A stretch of 64,000 bases of DNA from positions 69,324,110-69,388,109 of the forward strand of contig NC_068359.1 in the NCBI RefSeq assembly GCF_020536995.1. Direction: 5' to 3'. Each line of letters begins with the position of its first letter. Positions within the stretch are counted from its first letter, which is position 1. Below, one piece after another: positions 1 to 12,440 of this stretch. The position numbers and the translations under genes were made by a program. Source of the DNA: Dreissena polymorpha (Eukaryota > Mollusca > Bivalvia > Myida > Dreissenidae). The notes below the pieces were generated by a model that had not been told where the DNA came from, did no database searches, and saw only the letters and a list, made by a program, of their open reading frames with translations.

Positions 1-760
1 CTGAAGAACTCTAATCTCGCGCGCGGCGTTTATTGTTCTCTATTATCCAAGTTCCATCCGTTATTAAAGTGTCTATAGTTGTAAAGCATACAACCAACTA
101 ACGTATGGTAGAAATCAGATCCAGTCAAATCATATAATTCTTCAAGTTCTGTAAAGGTATAAACATGTTTGCTCCTGTTATAAAAGATATTCTCATTTTC
201 TGTGATACCTCAATCGCATCATGTTTTGTAAAAACGTATTATCAAATAGTACAAAATTCGAATTGTTCCAGGGTATACATTTTCCAATGATTGCCCCAAT
301 TGTTTTTATAGTTTGCGCGGCGCCATCCTTTTCAACATTCAGAAATAAATTTAGATTTTAATTCCAAAACGTTAACATTTGATTATTTTAGGTTGCATTT
401 AAAGATAAAGAAATTGCCATTATTTTCAAGTATGTCACTGTATATTATTGCCTTTTTGTGTTTGGTTGATATAATACTCTTTTCACTCACCATGATTTTA
501 GCGCGGCTACAACATTATTGAGATCAATCATTTCAAGCCCACATTTTTGTAGTTTTGACACATTTTGTTTCTTGGGATTTTTATCTGGTTTATAATCCAA
601 AACAAATGAAAACACCGATTTCTTTATATCTTTAATAATTTGATTGTCTGGATTGTTTAAAGCTGTAAATTGATATATTAGTTTAGGAAAAGGGAATGTT
701 TTCATCATTGTTCTTTTCCCATACAACTTAGTTTCCATTTATGCCATTCTGCGAGAGAAT
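1..760 (-). mobile_element. Remnant of an L1/Tx1-like LINE (3' part of the ORF2 region)
   Basis: On the minus strand, positions 738-487 encode a segment with the order PKLIY, then KDIKK, then CGLEMIDLNN, then ALKSW. This resembles the region just after the reverse transcriptase in L1-like LINE ORF2 proteins (known family pattern: a PKL-Y segment, then GGLKMI, then ALK-x-W). Closer to position 1, broken reading frames still show WNNSNF and LFDNTFLQ, as expected further along the same protein. The copy has several stops and frame changes, has no catalytic YxDD in view and continues beyond the left edge. The match is from memory and the clade is not certain. Confidence 0.55.
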
Positions 761-2428
761 CTTACAAATCTTTAACTTTTGTTTTGATATTATAATCGGT
801 CATTTCGTCAGCGATATTCATAAATGTTATTCTTAATGTTTTTGCAGTTTCAGATGTCCAAGAAAAAATATGTTTTCACAGAAAATAATGTTGGCAAAGT
901 TCATTCGTCATATGCGAAAAACGGTGTTTTATTTTTTATTGCATTATATGCCTGCTATTTTTGAAAAATTGTCAATGGTTGCAATAAGAGTTACAAACGA
1001 TAATCTAAATACATCCATAAGCAAACAAGCATCAAATGCGAACAGCGTTTATTTAATTTCTGTATTGTTAATCTTTATACCTGTGATATTTGTATTTGTA
1101 TTTATTCCAATTGCCAATAGTTCTATACAAATAATTAATACGTACGGACAGTGTGCAGCCTTGTGTAATACTTTGTGCATGCTAAAATATTCGGAAAAGT
1201 GACCAATGTCTGCTATGCATGACATAGAATCTTTGTAAAACAAATTGTTAAACTGGAAATGCTACTATACAACAAATGTTTACTTGATTTAATTTCAAAA
1301 CGACTAACATATAAGCCTTACGCCGAATAAGACTTTTTATGCATGACAAAACATTGTGTTTCTAAGTTCATTTCAAATCTGCCTCACAATACCGTTTTTT
1401 TTTCCACTAGCGCAAATTTCTTTTGTAGATAAAATAGCCACTTTAAACATATTTATCAAATCCTACATTTTGCATTCATAACCCTCGTACAATCCGCATT
1501 GTGTGGTTGAAACCAAAAGATGTATCTGATTTAGCTGTCTATTCCACTTTATAAGTTACTTTACAGTATAATAATTTTGTCATATATGTTACAGACAAGT
1601 ATACGGTGGCACAGATGTTACCGGTTCCAATACAGATAACATGACTTAGAAAGTTGTTCCCACGACTAAGTTTGTCTTTACCACGACTTATAAACTTATT
1701 CACTCGTAAAAGTTATATGGATTTTAGCTGAAATCCCTGCTTTCATATGCATAGCGATGTGATATAAACCAAGAAATTGAAAAACAAATTGGATTTATTA
1801 TAACACACCATGCTTTAATTTTCAAAATGACTTAAGATTGATGCTCTGGTAATAATATATCATAAAAAGCAAATGGTTGTTAAGGCGAGCGATTCGCTAT
1901 AATAAAGCGTAATTATAATGAATTATTAGTTTATATGTACAGCTGCGGAGAGGTAAGTTACAAATCTTCAAACACTCACCTGAAAATAAAGTTGTAAGAG
2001 CAAATTACTTGTATAAGAACAAATAAATCCCACGCTAGTATCATTAATGTTACATTTTCCACACTCACACAACGGGGCTAATAAAACAAATGTTAATATT
2101 CAGCTCTGCGTTGACTTTGGCGAAGCCCTAGTGCAGTCCTCGGAGAAGCTTTGTCAATGTGCGCACCTGAAAACAAAAGGAATTACTGAACTGTGCATTC
2201 AAATGTTTTTAATTCAAGTAATGCGCGTTGTATTACCGACACTGAGCAGTCGATGTAAAATCAAAGAATGGATCGATCGATAACCCACTTCAAGAATTCG
2301 TCAAGTTTGACGTTAACAACTCCATTCTTGGGTGCCTAAAATATCGCTTACAAGTTTATACATGTAATATATTAAAATGTATTTTGATTTGTTAAGTGAT
2401 AGTCATTAGATAATTTCAATAACGTGTT
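761..2428. other. No gene recognised
   Basis: AT-rich DNA. Short open frames such as 870-1202 (plus strand, one hydrophobic stretch) and 2047-2283 have no recognisable motif, no paired splice signals and no protein-like features that I trust. No repeat family from elsewhere in the window was recognised here. Confidence 0.5.
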
Positions 2429-2659
2429 TTAACCCATTTTTGCCTAGTGGACTCTCCTATCCTTCTAAATGGGATAAATTTATTTCCAAAATAAGGGATG
2501 TCTAGTATATTTATTTCTATACTAAGAATATTTCTTACAGAAATTTCTTAAAGCAAACAACGTAGACCCAGATGAGACGCCGCACCATGCGGCGTCTCAT
2601 CTGGATATACGCTGTTTGCCAATGCCTTTTTTTCTAGACGCTAGGCATAAATGGGTTAA
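2429..2659. mobile_element. Diverged TTAA-ended palindromic MITE
   Basis: It starts TTAACCCATTTTTGCCTAG and ends with the inverted counterpart CTAGGCATAAATGGGTTAA. The centre is a hairpin with arms GATGAGACGCCGC and GCGGCGTCTCATC. TTAA at both edges and CCC just inside fit the piggyBac-type pattern (known: TTAA target, terminal CCC). It shares its hairpin core with the copies at 26409-26621, 28077-28289, 28629-28840 and 60960-61171, but is the most diverged. There is no coding capacity. Confidence 0.6.
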
Positions 2660-2789
2660 TTTATATCGCGATTGTAAACATGAATAAGGCTTGTTACATG
2701 TACTGATTCGTGAACTTCGTTCTAGATAAATATTTTATGTGTATGGTGGCATAGACATGCCTCATGATAACAAGTTCCCACCGAGATGC

Positions 2790-3010
2790 AAATTGATTAT
2801 TGCTTTGTTGCAACCAGCATAAAACAAGAACAGCCTGCGAGTAACTCGCAGTTTGTTCAGCGTGTATGCTGTTTGTCGCTCATCAGTATCTTAGGGTTGG
2901 AAATGACGAATTTAAAACTTGAATTAATTAAGAAAGGTATTTAATTTAATGTAACTTACTATGGGACAACAAATGTGTCAAAATAAGTTTCTAAGTGGTA
3001 AAGGGTTTAA
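2790..3010 (+). repeat. GCATAAAACCAGAACAGCCTG-type dispersed repeat, left end missing
   Basis: It contains a short hairpin (CTGCGAGTAACTCGCAG), then ATGCTGTTTG, CTCATCAGTATCTTAGGG, and ends AAGTGGTAAAGGGTTTAA. Related copies lie at 16218-16459, 26205-26412, 31815-32005, 44986-45241, 49555-49721 and 55348-55590. Better-preserved copies carry TTAACCCTTT at one end and AAAGGGTTAA at the other, so this is probably a second TTAA-targeting, non-autonomous family. Confidence 0.55.
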
Positions 3011-5908
3011 TTTGAAAAAGAGTCGTTTTGTTTTTATATATAATACGATATGATATTGAATATTTGATACCCAATGACTTTATAGTGCAAACAAATAATA
3101 AACTTTACAACTGTTGACACTGCTAGAATATGTACTATCTAACTTAATTTAGTATCTCTTGATACGTATCTGACAAAGTTAACGGTCTTCGAATCAAGTG
3201 GAGTATTGATACTTAATAATTTGGTCCCGAGGTATTCCGCGATACACAAAAATGAGTTTTTGTTTTGTTTTATTTGTACAATATCGTATTTAAACTAAAA
3301 ACTGATATTGCTACTGAAAACTTATTGAACATGCATGTCATAAAAACCTCTCATTGGTATTTGAAGAGTAATATGAGATAAAATGAAATACGTGTATGTT
3401 AACGAAACTATCGCAAACCCCGTAACTAATTTTGTATACTAGTAGTAGAGACCTCGTAAAAATGGTAGAATCATGCGGAAATGTCCTTTATAATTGTGAA
3501 CAGTTTATTTAATGAACAACACGGGTTTATGTCAATATCCTATATGGATTCTTTTAAATGATCTCGACTTCTTTACACTCAAGCTTGATATCCCGCGTTT
3601 TTATGACACGTTTGATAACATATCAAGTGAAATATCTTCCTAGAAATATGTATACAAGTCACGCCCTTTAATCTGCAAGATTGTTAAAACAAACTGAGGC
3701 TCAGTCTACAATTTTGCTGAAATGTCGCCATAATCAGTAGAAAAGTTGTTTATGTTCACTTATTTGACTGACACATGAATAATCGATGTTCAAATATTCC
3801 ATTAAAATAATTGGACCGGAACGAAATGACAAAGAGGAACTTCTCAACTGTATAGGGATATTGTATGTAAGTTTCATCGAATTCGGATCATTTGTTTCTG
3901 AAATTTCTCGCGGAAACGAAAAGCAGCATATACATAATCAAAGGAAAGTAACTCCCTAAGCATCATTTGACCGGTACTTTATGACAAAGATGCGTATATT
4001 CGCCCTATAGCGATGCTGTATATCAAGCGTCATCAAATTTCATATTCGCGCCGATATGAAACGTAACATAAAACAACTCAAATGGCAATAATCCCGTGAT
4101 CAAACATTGGACATGACCCGATATGGACGGGGATGCCAATGCCCAAATAAATTAAACGGGTACTGCATATCGAATTTTACCGAAATCGAATAATAATTAT
4201 CTGAGATTTTGCACGGAAACGAAAAGAAGCATATTAGTAAACAAGAAGGAATGCAAGGCCCAAAGTCGCGCACCTGAGATTTAAAGGAAATGTCATTGGG
4301 ACGTATGTTCTGACCAAGTTTCATGATGATCGGACCATACATTTGGCCTTTATGGTGGTAACAAGGCTTAACTATAGCCATATAAAGAAAAATGCCCCGC
4401 CCCATGGCCGCCATGTTTTCAACCAACCAGAAACATTTTCGAACTCATCCAAGATATCATTGGGACGAATCATGTTACAGGGATGTCAATTGTTCCAAAT
4501 TTAAAATCCGGAAAATTAGGCCGGGGGTCTAGGAACACAGGTCCCCAGCAGAGATTAAGGGCAATGCCCCCCCCCCCCCCCCCTCCAGCCCTCTCTAATA
4601 ATTGTACTATTTTATAGTATTCATAGTTGCAATTTCTTGTGAAAACTGAGCAAATATTATTAATCAGAACGTCTGCATCACCGCATCTGTATTCGTCATT
4701 ATAGGTATGTTTATAATGGAAGTTAAAAATAAATCAGAGAAAAATTGCTGTATCCGAAAACGAACAAATCCGAAAAATATACGTGTTTCAAACATTAAAT
4801 AAAATGTGCATATCGTATGAATGCCGAAAAAAGAAAAACATTCACCTAGCAAATACGTCATCAATATGTAATTTGGTTAACATATTGCTTTACAATATGA
4901 TATTGGAATGCTTAACTTCGCTAATCGATAACTTAAAATAGTTCATGATGGCGGATATGTGCGGTATTACCGAATAGCGGGAAGGGCTTTCGGTGTTCGG
5001 AAAGAGCCTAAATGTATTTATTTTCAATGTTTGAACAATTATTTACTGGGATTTTCATAAACAGTACCTTTCATTGTGTTTATATTTTACATTTCATTCA
5101 AATCCATCAAGAAATGATATAATTTTACAATATTTTTGAATGCCGTACGATACGATCGAGTAACGGAAAGGGGCGGGCACCACGAAAAGGGCTCGTAGCG
5201 GAAAAGGGCCTCGGCCTTCGGAAAGAGGCTAAAATTATTTATTTTTAAAGTTTTAAAGACATTTGACAGGGCTCGATCATCATTAAGTTTTATAATAAAC
5301 TGAAAATACCTGTCGATGTTCGGAAAGCGCTCTATATATTTGAACGGTTACTTTCTTAAAACATGCATTGGTATTGTCGTAAACAAGTAATAAAATTGTG
5401 ATCAGTGTTCCGTTTTTATTGAATATTGTGTATGTTTGATAAATACATTTTTGTGATACCATATTTGACGTAAAAAGCGAAATATATTTTATGATACCAT
5501 AATTGACGCCAAAAGCGAAATATATTTTATTATCTTTATTTACATAAATATACACAGAGTATCATACGTAATAACATAATAACACACACTAACAAATGGC
5601 AACATAGCATACATTATGACTGAAATTGTACAATGAAGAACAAAAATAATACAGTGGGCAATATGCCCATGAGTATGCATGAAATCATATGTCAATACAA
5701 TATAGATAAACCCAAGTCATAGGTCCTGCAAAGTAAATTATCGTAATTAAATCGAGACATTGTCAATGTCTTAGACGTAAACGATAATTAATGTTTTGTC
5801 TTCATGGAGATCAACGTTTTTAAGTTCTTTTAATGATGTCGACGAGTTTGTTTTTTATTTCTTCATTACTGTTGTATAAGTTGTCTTTTAGCACTTGATG
5901 TTCTTAAT
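3011..5908. other. No gene; degraded repeat and a homopolymer C run
   Basis: About 3790-4540 carries phrases typical of widespread bivalve repeats (ATTGGACCGGAACGAAATGAC, CCAAGATATCATTGGGACG) but no complete element was delimited. A run of about 17 C lies at 4567-4583. About 4970-5240 repeats TTCGGAAAGAG-like words a few times without a clear period. Open frames at 4100-4426 and 5283-5555 have no recognisable content. Confidence 0.45.
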
Positions 5909-6745
5909 GGTGTCACGGTACTCCGTGGGACGGTATATCGTAATAGTCTCCCCTCGGTACGGTTCACGATACGCCTCCGAGTCCGTACGGTACGGTACGT
6001 CATTTTCCATGACGCATTTCATGGGAAGTAACTCTAAATCGCCCAAAAAATGGCGGAAGTGTAATTGAAATCATCTCCAGCGAGCTTCTAATAAAAAATA
6101 TGAAATAATTTTGTGTTATCAGTAAGAAAGTGGTAGGCGTTTATTTCTTATAAACATTATTTTGCTTTATATCAAGACTTTAGTCGCTACGAATTTCCTA
6201 AGCAGGAGCTGTAATTTTGTGATACCGCTGAGAATTTCGCAAATTCTTTGAAACCATTAAAATTAAATTCCAACCACTCAAAAATGTGCTGTGTCGCCTA
6301 CGTCACGAAACAAGGTGCAATATTTGACTGGTTCTAAGAATTGCGCTTGGAGTTTTGTTACCGCACAAGCAAAGATTGGCACAAGCCAGTTTGACTAGTT
6401 AGTAAACACGTTTTATTGTTACCTTAAATAATCTATCGCAGTAAAAGAAACTTAAAGCAGTCCGTATGGTTCAAACATATTCATAATTTCGTCTTCATAT
6501 TTAATCAAAGTTTTAGATTTGTAAATAATAATAACTAATTGTCAATTCGTGTACTTTCATGAGATTATATGGTATTTTGTATATTGTATGACACATATGT
6601 AGAGGTCTTGAAATAGAATTGAAAAATGGTTTTAAATGGTTTGTGTGTTGTTTCAATCTGACGACTCGTATCGCGATACGTATTGTATCGTACACACTGT
6701 ACCGCGATACGTATCGTATCGTAAGGTGAGCGTATTGTGACACCC
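5909..6745. mobile_element. DNA-transposon-like element with GGTGTCAC termini
   Basis: The left edge reads GGTGTCACGGTAC and the right edge ends GTATTGTGACACCC, which are inverted. Just inside each end are clusters of CGATACG/GGTACGG words (about 5930-6000 and 6660-6720), giving strongly self-complementary subterminal regions such as CGCGATACGTATCGTATCG. The flanks begin TTAA and TTAG, so the target duplication is uncertain. No transposase lies inside. It sits at the 3' side of the MULE-like fossil (6746-7965) and appears to have inserted into it. Superfamily is not assigned. Confidence 0.45.
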
Positions 6746-7965
6746 TTAGGTGTTCTCGATCTTTCCGCTCTTTTTCTTTTCCGTTGGTGTGGTTTTTTTG
6801 ACGGCTGTTTGTGTTCGTTGGACTGTCTTGTTCCATCAGCTAGTACGATTGTGTTAATGTTTTTCACATAATAATTCAAAAATTTTCGTGTTCGCTTTTG
6901 TCGGGCTTCTTCTGTCATTGTTGCCCAGAAGCTGATGTCGGTCTTGTGGTGCTGGTATTTTTCTGCCAATCTGTAAATTCCTGTGTCGCAAATGGCTCTT
7001 ACTCGTTTCTCCTGTTCACCTTTGACGAGGTTGTACAGCGAATTAATAAATCGTGGTAAATCTTGTTGTCGCCACTGTGTTGCATTTTTCAGACATTATT
7101 TGCACTTTCAAAATTGTTGTTTGTCCATCACTTTGAAAGTTTTCCTCGTCTGGTCGGTTTGATCACGTGTTCAATGAGTAAATGTTGAAGTGTTGTTTCA
7201 AAGTAATTGAGAAATGTTCGTTTGTTTGAATGCTGACTTCCTTTTCTGTTATTATCTTTTTACGTTGGCTGAGCCTGTAGTTTAATGTATCGTCGTCTAA
7301 CGCGTCAATTAGTCTGTTTGCATCGTATATATTATTTAACAGTTCGTCGCAATCTTGTTTCTTTTACCCTACAACGTTTTCAAGGTATCTGTTTGTGTTT
7401 TCTTTCAAATGTCGGGTGCAAAGTACATGTGTAGACTGGTTGAAACACCTCTTGATAGCGTTTATAAAGGCATATTCTTCATCAGTGCCAACCAGCAAAC
7501 TTTCAATTTCTAATTACGTTAAATTATCCGTTATGTCGTGTAAAAAAATGATAAGTCATTGTGGTTGAGCTTTGATGTATAAAAGTAGGTCCAAAGCTAA
7601 GTGGATGACCATTGGTTGCTTTTTTAATTACAGATAAGTCCTTATAAACAGTTGGTGTTACGTGAAACTCTCCAAGGTTGTATGTTTTGTCCATTCCTTA
7701 TACAGTTCCGCTGTTCGTACAACAAAATCGTTTTATCTGCTGCTCCGTGAAAAGCGTGATCACTGGATGTGAACGAACATTGGATGTTAAGAAAATTTTC
7801 CTGGACCAATGGAAAACAGTGATTTGCTTCCCAGGTTGTGTTGCGTCTCTGATTAATTTTAACCTTCGATGCAGCGTGCACACTGCTCCACATAATTGTA
7901 ATCACAGGCTTCTCGGGATCTACGAACGGTGCTTGATAACTTGGTTAATGTGCTTGAAGTTGTAG
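6746..7965 (-). pseudogene. Degenerate MULE-like transposase-type gene
   Basis: Reading on the minus strand, separate open pieces preserve recognisable protein: around 7905-7642 a stretch with ITIMWSS and SSDHAFHG, around 7505-7370 a run with VGTDEEYAF, then STHVLCTRHLKENTNRYL, and near 6969-6750 FWATMTEEARQKRTRKFL followed by a basic tail. The middle piece, with D-E-E followed about 25 residues later by C-x2-H and an Asn, fits the transposase core of MULE-type elements, which are common in mollusc genomes (family knowledge, not searched). Frames are interrupted several times, so it is not functional. A GGTGTCAC-ended element lies at its 3' end. Confidence 0.5.
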
Positions 7966-8019
7966 TTGTCATAGTTTTATTTTTCGTTGAAAAAAAGTGT
8001 CTTCTTAGCAAAAATCCAA

Positions 8020-8125
8020 ATTAGGCGGCAAGTGCCGTTTCTGATAAATGTGCACAAGCTAATCTGGGACGACAAATTAAGCACATGCATTAAACCCCCT
8101 TTTCATCGAGCGCGGCTCATATCTA
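8020..8125. repeat. Fragment of the AAGTGTCGTCCC palindromic repeat
   Basis: It contains AAGTGCCGTTTCTGATAAAT, GCACAAGCTAATCTGGGACGA and AAGCACATGCATTAAACCCC, matching one arm of the palindromic family seen complete at 55073-55318 and 61619-61868. Only the 3' arm is present. Confidence 0.5.
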
Positions 8126-9955
8126 TATTATGGCAAACAATTACCATGAATCGATCCATGAACAAAGGCATTCACGCTTGTGATTATTCTGTGTAAATTT
8201 GAATTATTTAACAAGCAGACATAGACAATGCGTCTTTACAAAAAATGACGACGTACATTTCCAAAATACTCGCATTTTGTGATACAGCTTAACAGCTTAA
8301 CGCAATCGACAGGTCGAGTATCGTTTAATGAGAACGGATTTCTTTCGTCCAGACCATTTTTTCTAACAAGATTTGATCAAAACTAACCCGAACTCCGATG
8401 GGTTGTTTGTTTAAATATTAATGATTAATCATTACGTTTCCGATCAAACAATGTCCGACTATGTAAATAGTTCATTAATGGCAAGTACTGGAGTTTCTTA
8501 TACAAACACGTCTTGTCGACACGTCCTCAAATATTTGTTTGAATACACGGGTAATAATGCTAGAACCACTTGAAGCGTCTCCTTTGAAAAATAATTCACG
8601 TTTTAATGAGTTGATATTTATGACAGATTTAAATATTTCGACAGATTTAAAAATTAACATTCCGAATTTGATGACACGATATTTAAATATTGAAATTTCG
8701 CCCATGCTTGTTTGATATATTGAAATCTAGCCTAGTCCAGATACGATGTATTTTAGTTTCATCAATATGAATTAGATATACAAAATCAATAATCTTAAAA
8801 AAATGATATGACGTTTGAATATGGCATGTATGGTATAGATTAAATATATTCTATTACCTTTGTTAAAATTATCGTGTACACTCTTTTGTAAACTCTGTGA
8901 AAAACAATAAATCTTAATGCATTTATATCAGTAAAAACATGTACAATGTATAAGTATTGTTATGTATTCGATTGACTTGTGTCCAATTTGACAGTGGATT
9001 GAAGTTTTATGGATACAATTGAAGATTATTCAATGATCATTTAACCACTAACCAATAGACCTTAATGAATGTTGCGTCTATTGGCGGACATTACAGTAAA
9101 TGTCTGAAATAATAGTAGTTTCGCGGTCATTCAATCTTTTTATCCATAAATTTAATATATTATTAAAGTTGATGTTTATTAACAAGATATTTTAACGTGA
9201 ACAGTGGGGACTATCTCCAGCAACTGATTTTTTTTTACTTTGTTTATATTTTGACACGAAGCACTTCATTACTTCAGAAACTACACGCATAAATCTTAAA
9301 TTGTGATTGATTTGTGTTGTTGAAATCATCATGGGCGTCGATGATGACTGTCAAATAGTTTGCGTTCGATGGCAAGATTCGTGTCTTTCCACTGCCCTTG
9401 CCAAATGTAGATGCGGTCAGTGCAATTTGGGGATCTATACATCAAGCAACTGTTAAGTGAAACGCGTTGGTCATTGAAATATCAGAAAATATATACCAAA
9501 ATGGCTTCCAAGGGACATGTCGAACGGTATTTTCTCAAAATAAAGACATGTTTAAAAATAATGCATACTCTAATTTTTTTCACAGATATCATTAAACAGC
9601 AACAATGTTATGAGAATTTTTTTTTATTATTATGAGAATTTTTTTTATATTAATTGATAAATTTCAAAACTGATAAACTGGCGAAAATTGGACTTTGTAT
9701 GTGTTTCTGTTATAAAGGTAGAATACGAAAAAGCATAAAACAACACATGTTCGTGGAATCCCAGTGAAGTCTTGATGGTAAACCATGACAAGTGGTTGAT
9801 TGCTGGCTTAGTATTAGACATCGTCTACGAGGATCATCATCATGACCGGTTCGACCGTTGGAAATGAGGGACTGCGATACAGAGTTACTCCTACAGGTAG
9901 GAATGTTGTGTGCTGCTGAGCGTAATTCATCCATGTGAAGGGATGTCCACTCTTA
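8126..9955. other. No gene recognised
   Basis: AT-rich sequence without clear coding signals. Open frames at 8475-8705 (minus), 9411-9635 (plus) and 9710-9934 (minus) have no family motif. A short duplicated AATTTTTTTTATTAT tract lies near 9616-9650. Confidence 0.4.
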
Positions 9956-10990
9956 CATTTTTATGCCCTCCTTCGAAGAAGAGGGGGTATATTGTTTTGC
10001 ACATGTCGGTCCGTATGTCCGTCCACCAGATGGTTTCCGGATGATAACTCAAGAACGCTTAGGGCTAGGATCATGAAACTTCATAGGTATATTGATCATG
10101 ACTCGCAGATGACCCCTATTGATTTTGAGGTCACTAGGTCAAGGTCACGGTGACCCGAAATAGTAAAATGGTTTCCGGTTGATAACTCAAGAACGCTTAT
10201 GCCTAGGATCATGAAACTTCATAGGTACATTGATCATGACTCGCAGATGACCCCTATTGATTTTCAGGTCACTAGGTCAAAGGTCAAGGTGACCCGAAAT
10301 AGTAAAATGGTTTCCGGATGATAACTCAAGAACGCTTATGCCTATGATCATGAAACTTCATAGGTTCATTGATCATGACTCGCAGATGACCCCTATTGAT
10401 TTTCAGGTCACTAGGTCAAAGGTCAAGGTCATTTGAAAAAAGTTATGAGCTATTGTCATCACCTTGGCGTCGGCGTCCGGTTAAGTTTTGTGTTTAGGTC
10501 CACTTTTCTCAAAAAGTATCAAAGCTATTGCATTCAAACTTGGTACACTTACTAACTATCATAAGGGAACTGGGCAGGCAAAGTTAGATAACTCTGGCGT
10601 GCATTTTGACAGAATTATGTGCCTTTTTTATACTGAAAATTTGGTTCAGAAAAAAGTATACTTTTTGCGATTGGGAATACATGTATAGCCGAATTTCGGC
10701 TATAAAATCGGGCCAAAAAACCTGCCTATGATCATGAAACTTTATAGGTACATTGATCATGACTGGCAGATGACCCCTATTGATTTTCAGGTCACTAGGT
10801 CAAAGGTCAAGGTCACAGTGACTCGAAACAGTAAAATGGTTTGCGGGTGATAACTCAAGAATACTTAGGCCTAGGATCATGAAACTTCAAAGGTACATTT
10901 ATCATGACTTGCAGATGACCCCTATTGATTTTCAGGTCACTAGGTCAAAGGTCAAGGTCACAGTGACAAAAAACGTATTCACACAATGGG
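9956..10990. repeat. About 139-bp tandem repeat rich in AGGTCA half-sites
   Basis: It begins with ATGCCCTCCTTCGAAGAAGAG and continues with units starting ATGGTTTCCGG(A/T)TGATAACTC at about 10029, 10168 and 10307 (spacing 139 bp), with two further units at about 10720 and 10840. Each unit ends in ACTAGGTCA(AAGGTCA)AGGTCAC. The run is interrupted at about 10443-10716 by one unit of another repeat family. No coding potential is evident. Confidence 0.75.
10443..10716 (-). repeat. Insertion of one unit of the 22.8-23.9 kb repeat family
   Basis: The phrases TTAAGTTTTGTGTTTAGGTC, AAGCTATTGCATTCAAACTT and GGGCAGGCAAAGTTAGATAA are the reverse complement of the unit repeated at 22800-23930. It splits the AGGTCA-rich array into 3+2 units, so it arrived after that array had formed, or the array recombined around it. 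Confidence 0.6.
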
Positions 10991-11039
10991 TGCCATAACA
11001 ACTGACAGTCCATATGGGGGGCATGCATGTTTTACAAAC

Positions 11040-12440
11040 AGCCCTTGTTCATCTAGGTTTTCTTCTAAAGGCCTCGACGTCGACCTCCCTCCAGCGTGCC
11101 TTGGAGAAGTCTTGCACAGAGTGTCGTGCATCCATTAATGTTCAATTGTGAACCCGACAAAGTCACATGATCCTGCACCCTGTAGAGTCTGTTGGTGAGA
11201 TATTAAAGTTCACTGCTGGTGCCTCACATAAGGTCAAATTCATCAGCGAATCTTAAGTTAGACATGGGTCTTCCACCGATGAAGATAGATGTGTTGTGGA
11301 GGGTCCCCTGCATTATCTTCTCAAGGAAACAGTTTAACAGGACGGGAGAGAGCATACATCCCTGACAAAAGCCCACTGATGTCGCGAAGGAGTCCCCCTG
11401 CTGTCCGTTGAGAAGTACTGCGCTGTTGGCGTTTCCGTAGAATTCTTGAGTAACATGCACAAGCCCTTCGTCCATGTTGAATGCTCTCATAACACGCCAT
11501 AGGCCATCATGCCTCATGCAGTCAAAAGCTCACGTTGGTGTTGCAGGTATTACTCAATGAGGATTCTGCATTTGAAGATCTGCTCCACTGTGCTCTGCCC
11601 AGCTCTGAATCCAGCATGCTCTTCGGCGAGCAGTTCCTAGGACTTACATTTCGATTATGGATGATGCGTAACACAACATTGCTGGGAAGACTGATGAGGC
11701 TGATGGTGTGGTAATTCTCGCACAACTGGAAGTTGCCCTCTTTCGGTATCGGTATGACCAGTGACTGGGTCCACTCCATGTGCCACTTCTCCTCGCAGAT
11801 TTTTAGGCATAGTGTCATCATTGCTGCAGTCGTTGCCTCTCCTCAGTGCTTAATCAGCCCGGAAGGGACGTTGTCCAGTCCCGGAGATTTGCCTGCCTTA
11901 AGACTATTCACTGCCTCCTCTACCATTGCCTTTACTATGTAGGACTTACTTTGTCCGCTTCTTGTCTAGGATCGTTCTGAAGGAGACTGGAGTCCGGTTG
12001 AAGCAGATAGTTGTAGAGGTCACCCCATCTGTTTATGACTGCGGCACTCTCAGTAAGGAGATTCCCGTCAGCGTCTGATATAGCTCTGGCCCATGGCTGA
12101 CTGGTCTTCGTGAGGGTCTGAAGGTACTCTAGGCATTCTTACTGCTGCATGTGGTAATCTGTTTGTCGATGATGATACATTTTTCCTCAATCTAGTACTC
12201 ATTTGTCTCTTTCATCTTCTTCCTTACCTGTTTGCTTTCTGGTAATTTGACCTAGAATCCAAGCCGTTGTACTTCTCATGCCTCAACTCTCTTCTTTTGT
12301 CACATAGGTCCATAATTTCAGTCGTCACCCATGGCAAGGGTTCTTTGTGATGCTCTTGCTCTTTAACTTCAGCTTGATGGTGGTGAGCCCTTAGTCATGG
12401 TCACTGTTAATGTCTGCGCTAGGAAAAGTTCTTATGTTTG
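11040..12440 (-). mobile_element. APE-type LINE fossil: reverse transcriptase and 3' part
   Basis: Minus-strand pieces in order: PSADINSDHD (end of the endonuclease, about 12420), then VEEAVNSLKAGKSPGLDN with VPSGLIKH (about 11920-11850), WTQSLVIPIPKEGNF (about 11760-11720), TISLISLPS (about 11700), then VGFCQGCMLSPVL (about 11380) and NLRFADEFDLM, the RT catalytic region in which the family's usual FADD reads FADE. Near 11060 QGTLEGGRRRG matches a conserved C-terminal phrase of such LINEs. Stops and frame changes break the copy. The upstream part continues at 13679-13748 beyond an inserted transposon. Clade (I, jockey, RTE or other) is not assigned. Confidence 0.7.

Noticed and set aside
870-1202. 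110-codon plus-strand frame with a hydrophobic stretch, a possible small membrane protein
   Set aside because: No signal of splicing partners, no homologous motif, and AT-rich DNA readily gives Ile/Phe/Val-rich chance frames.
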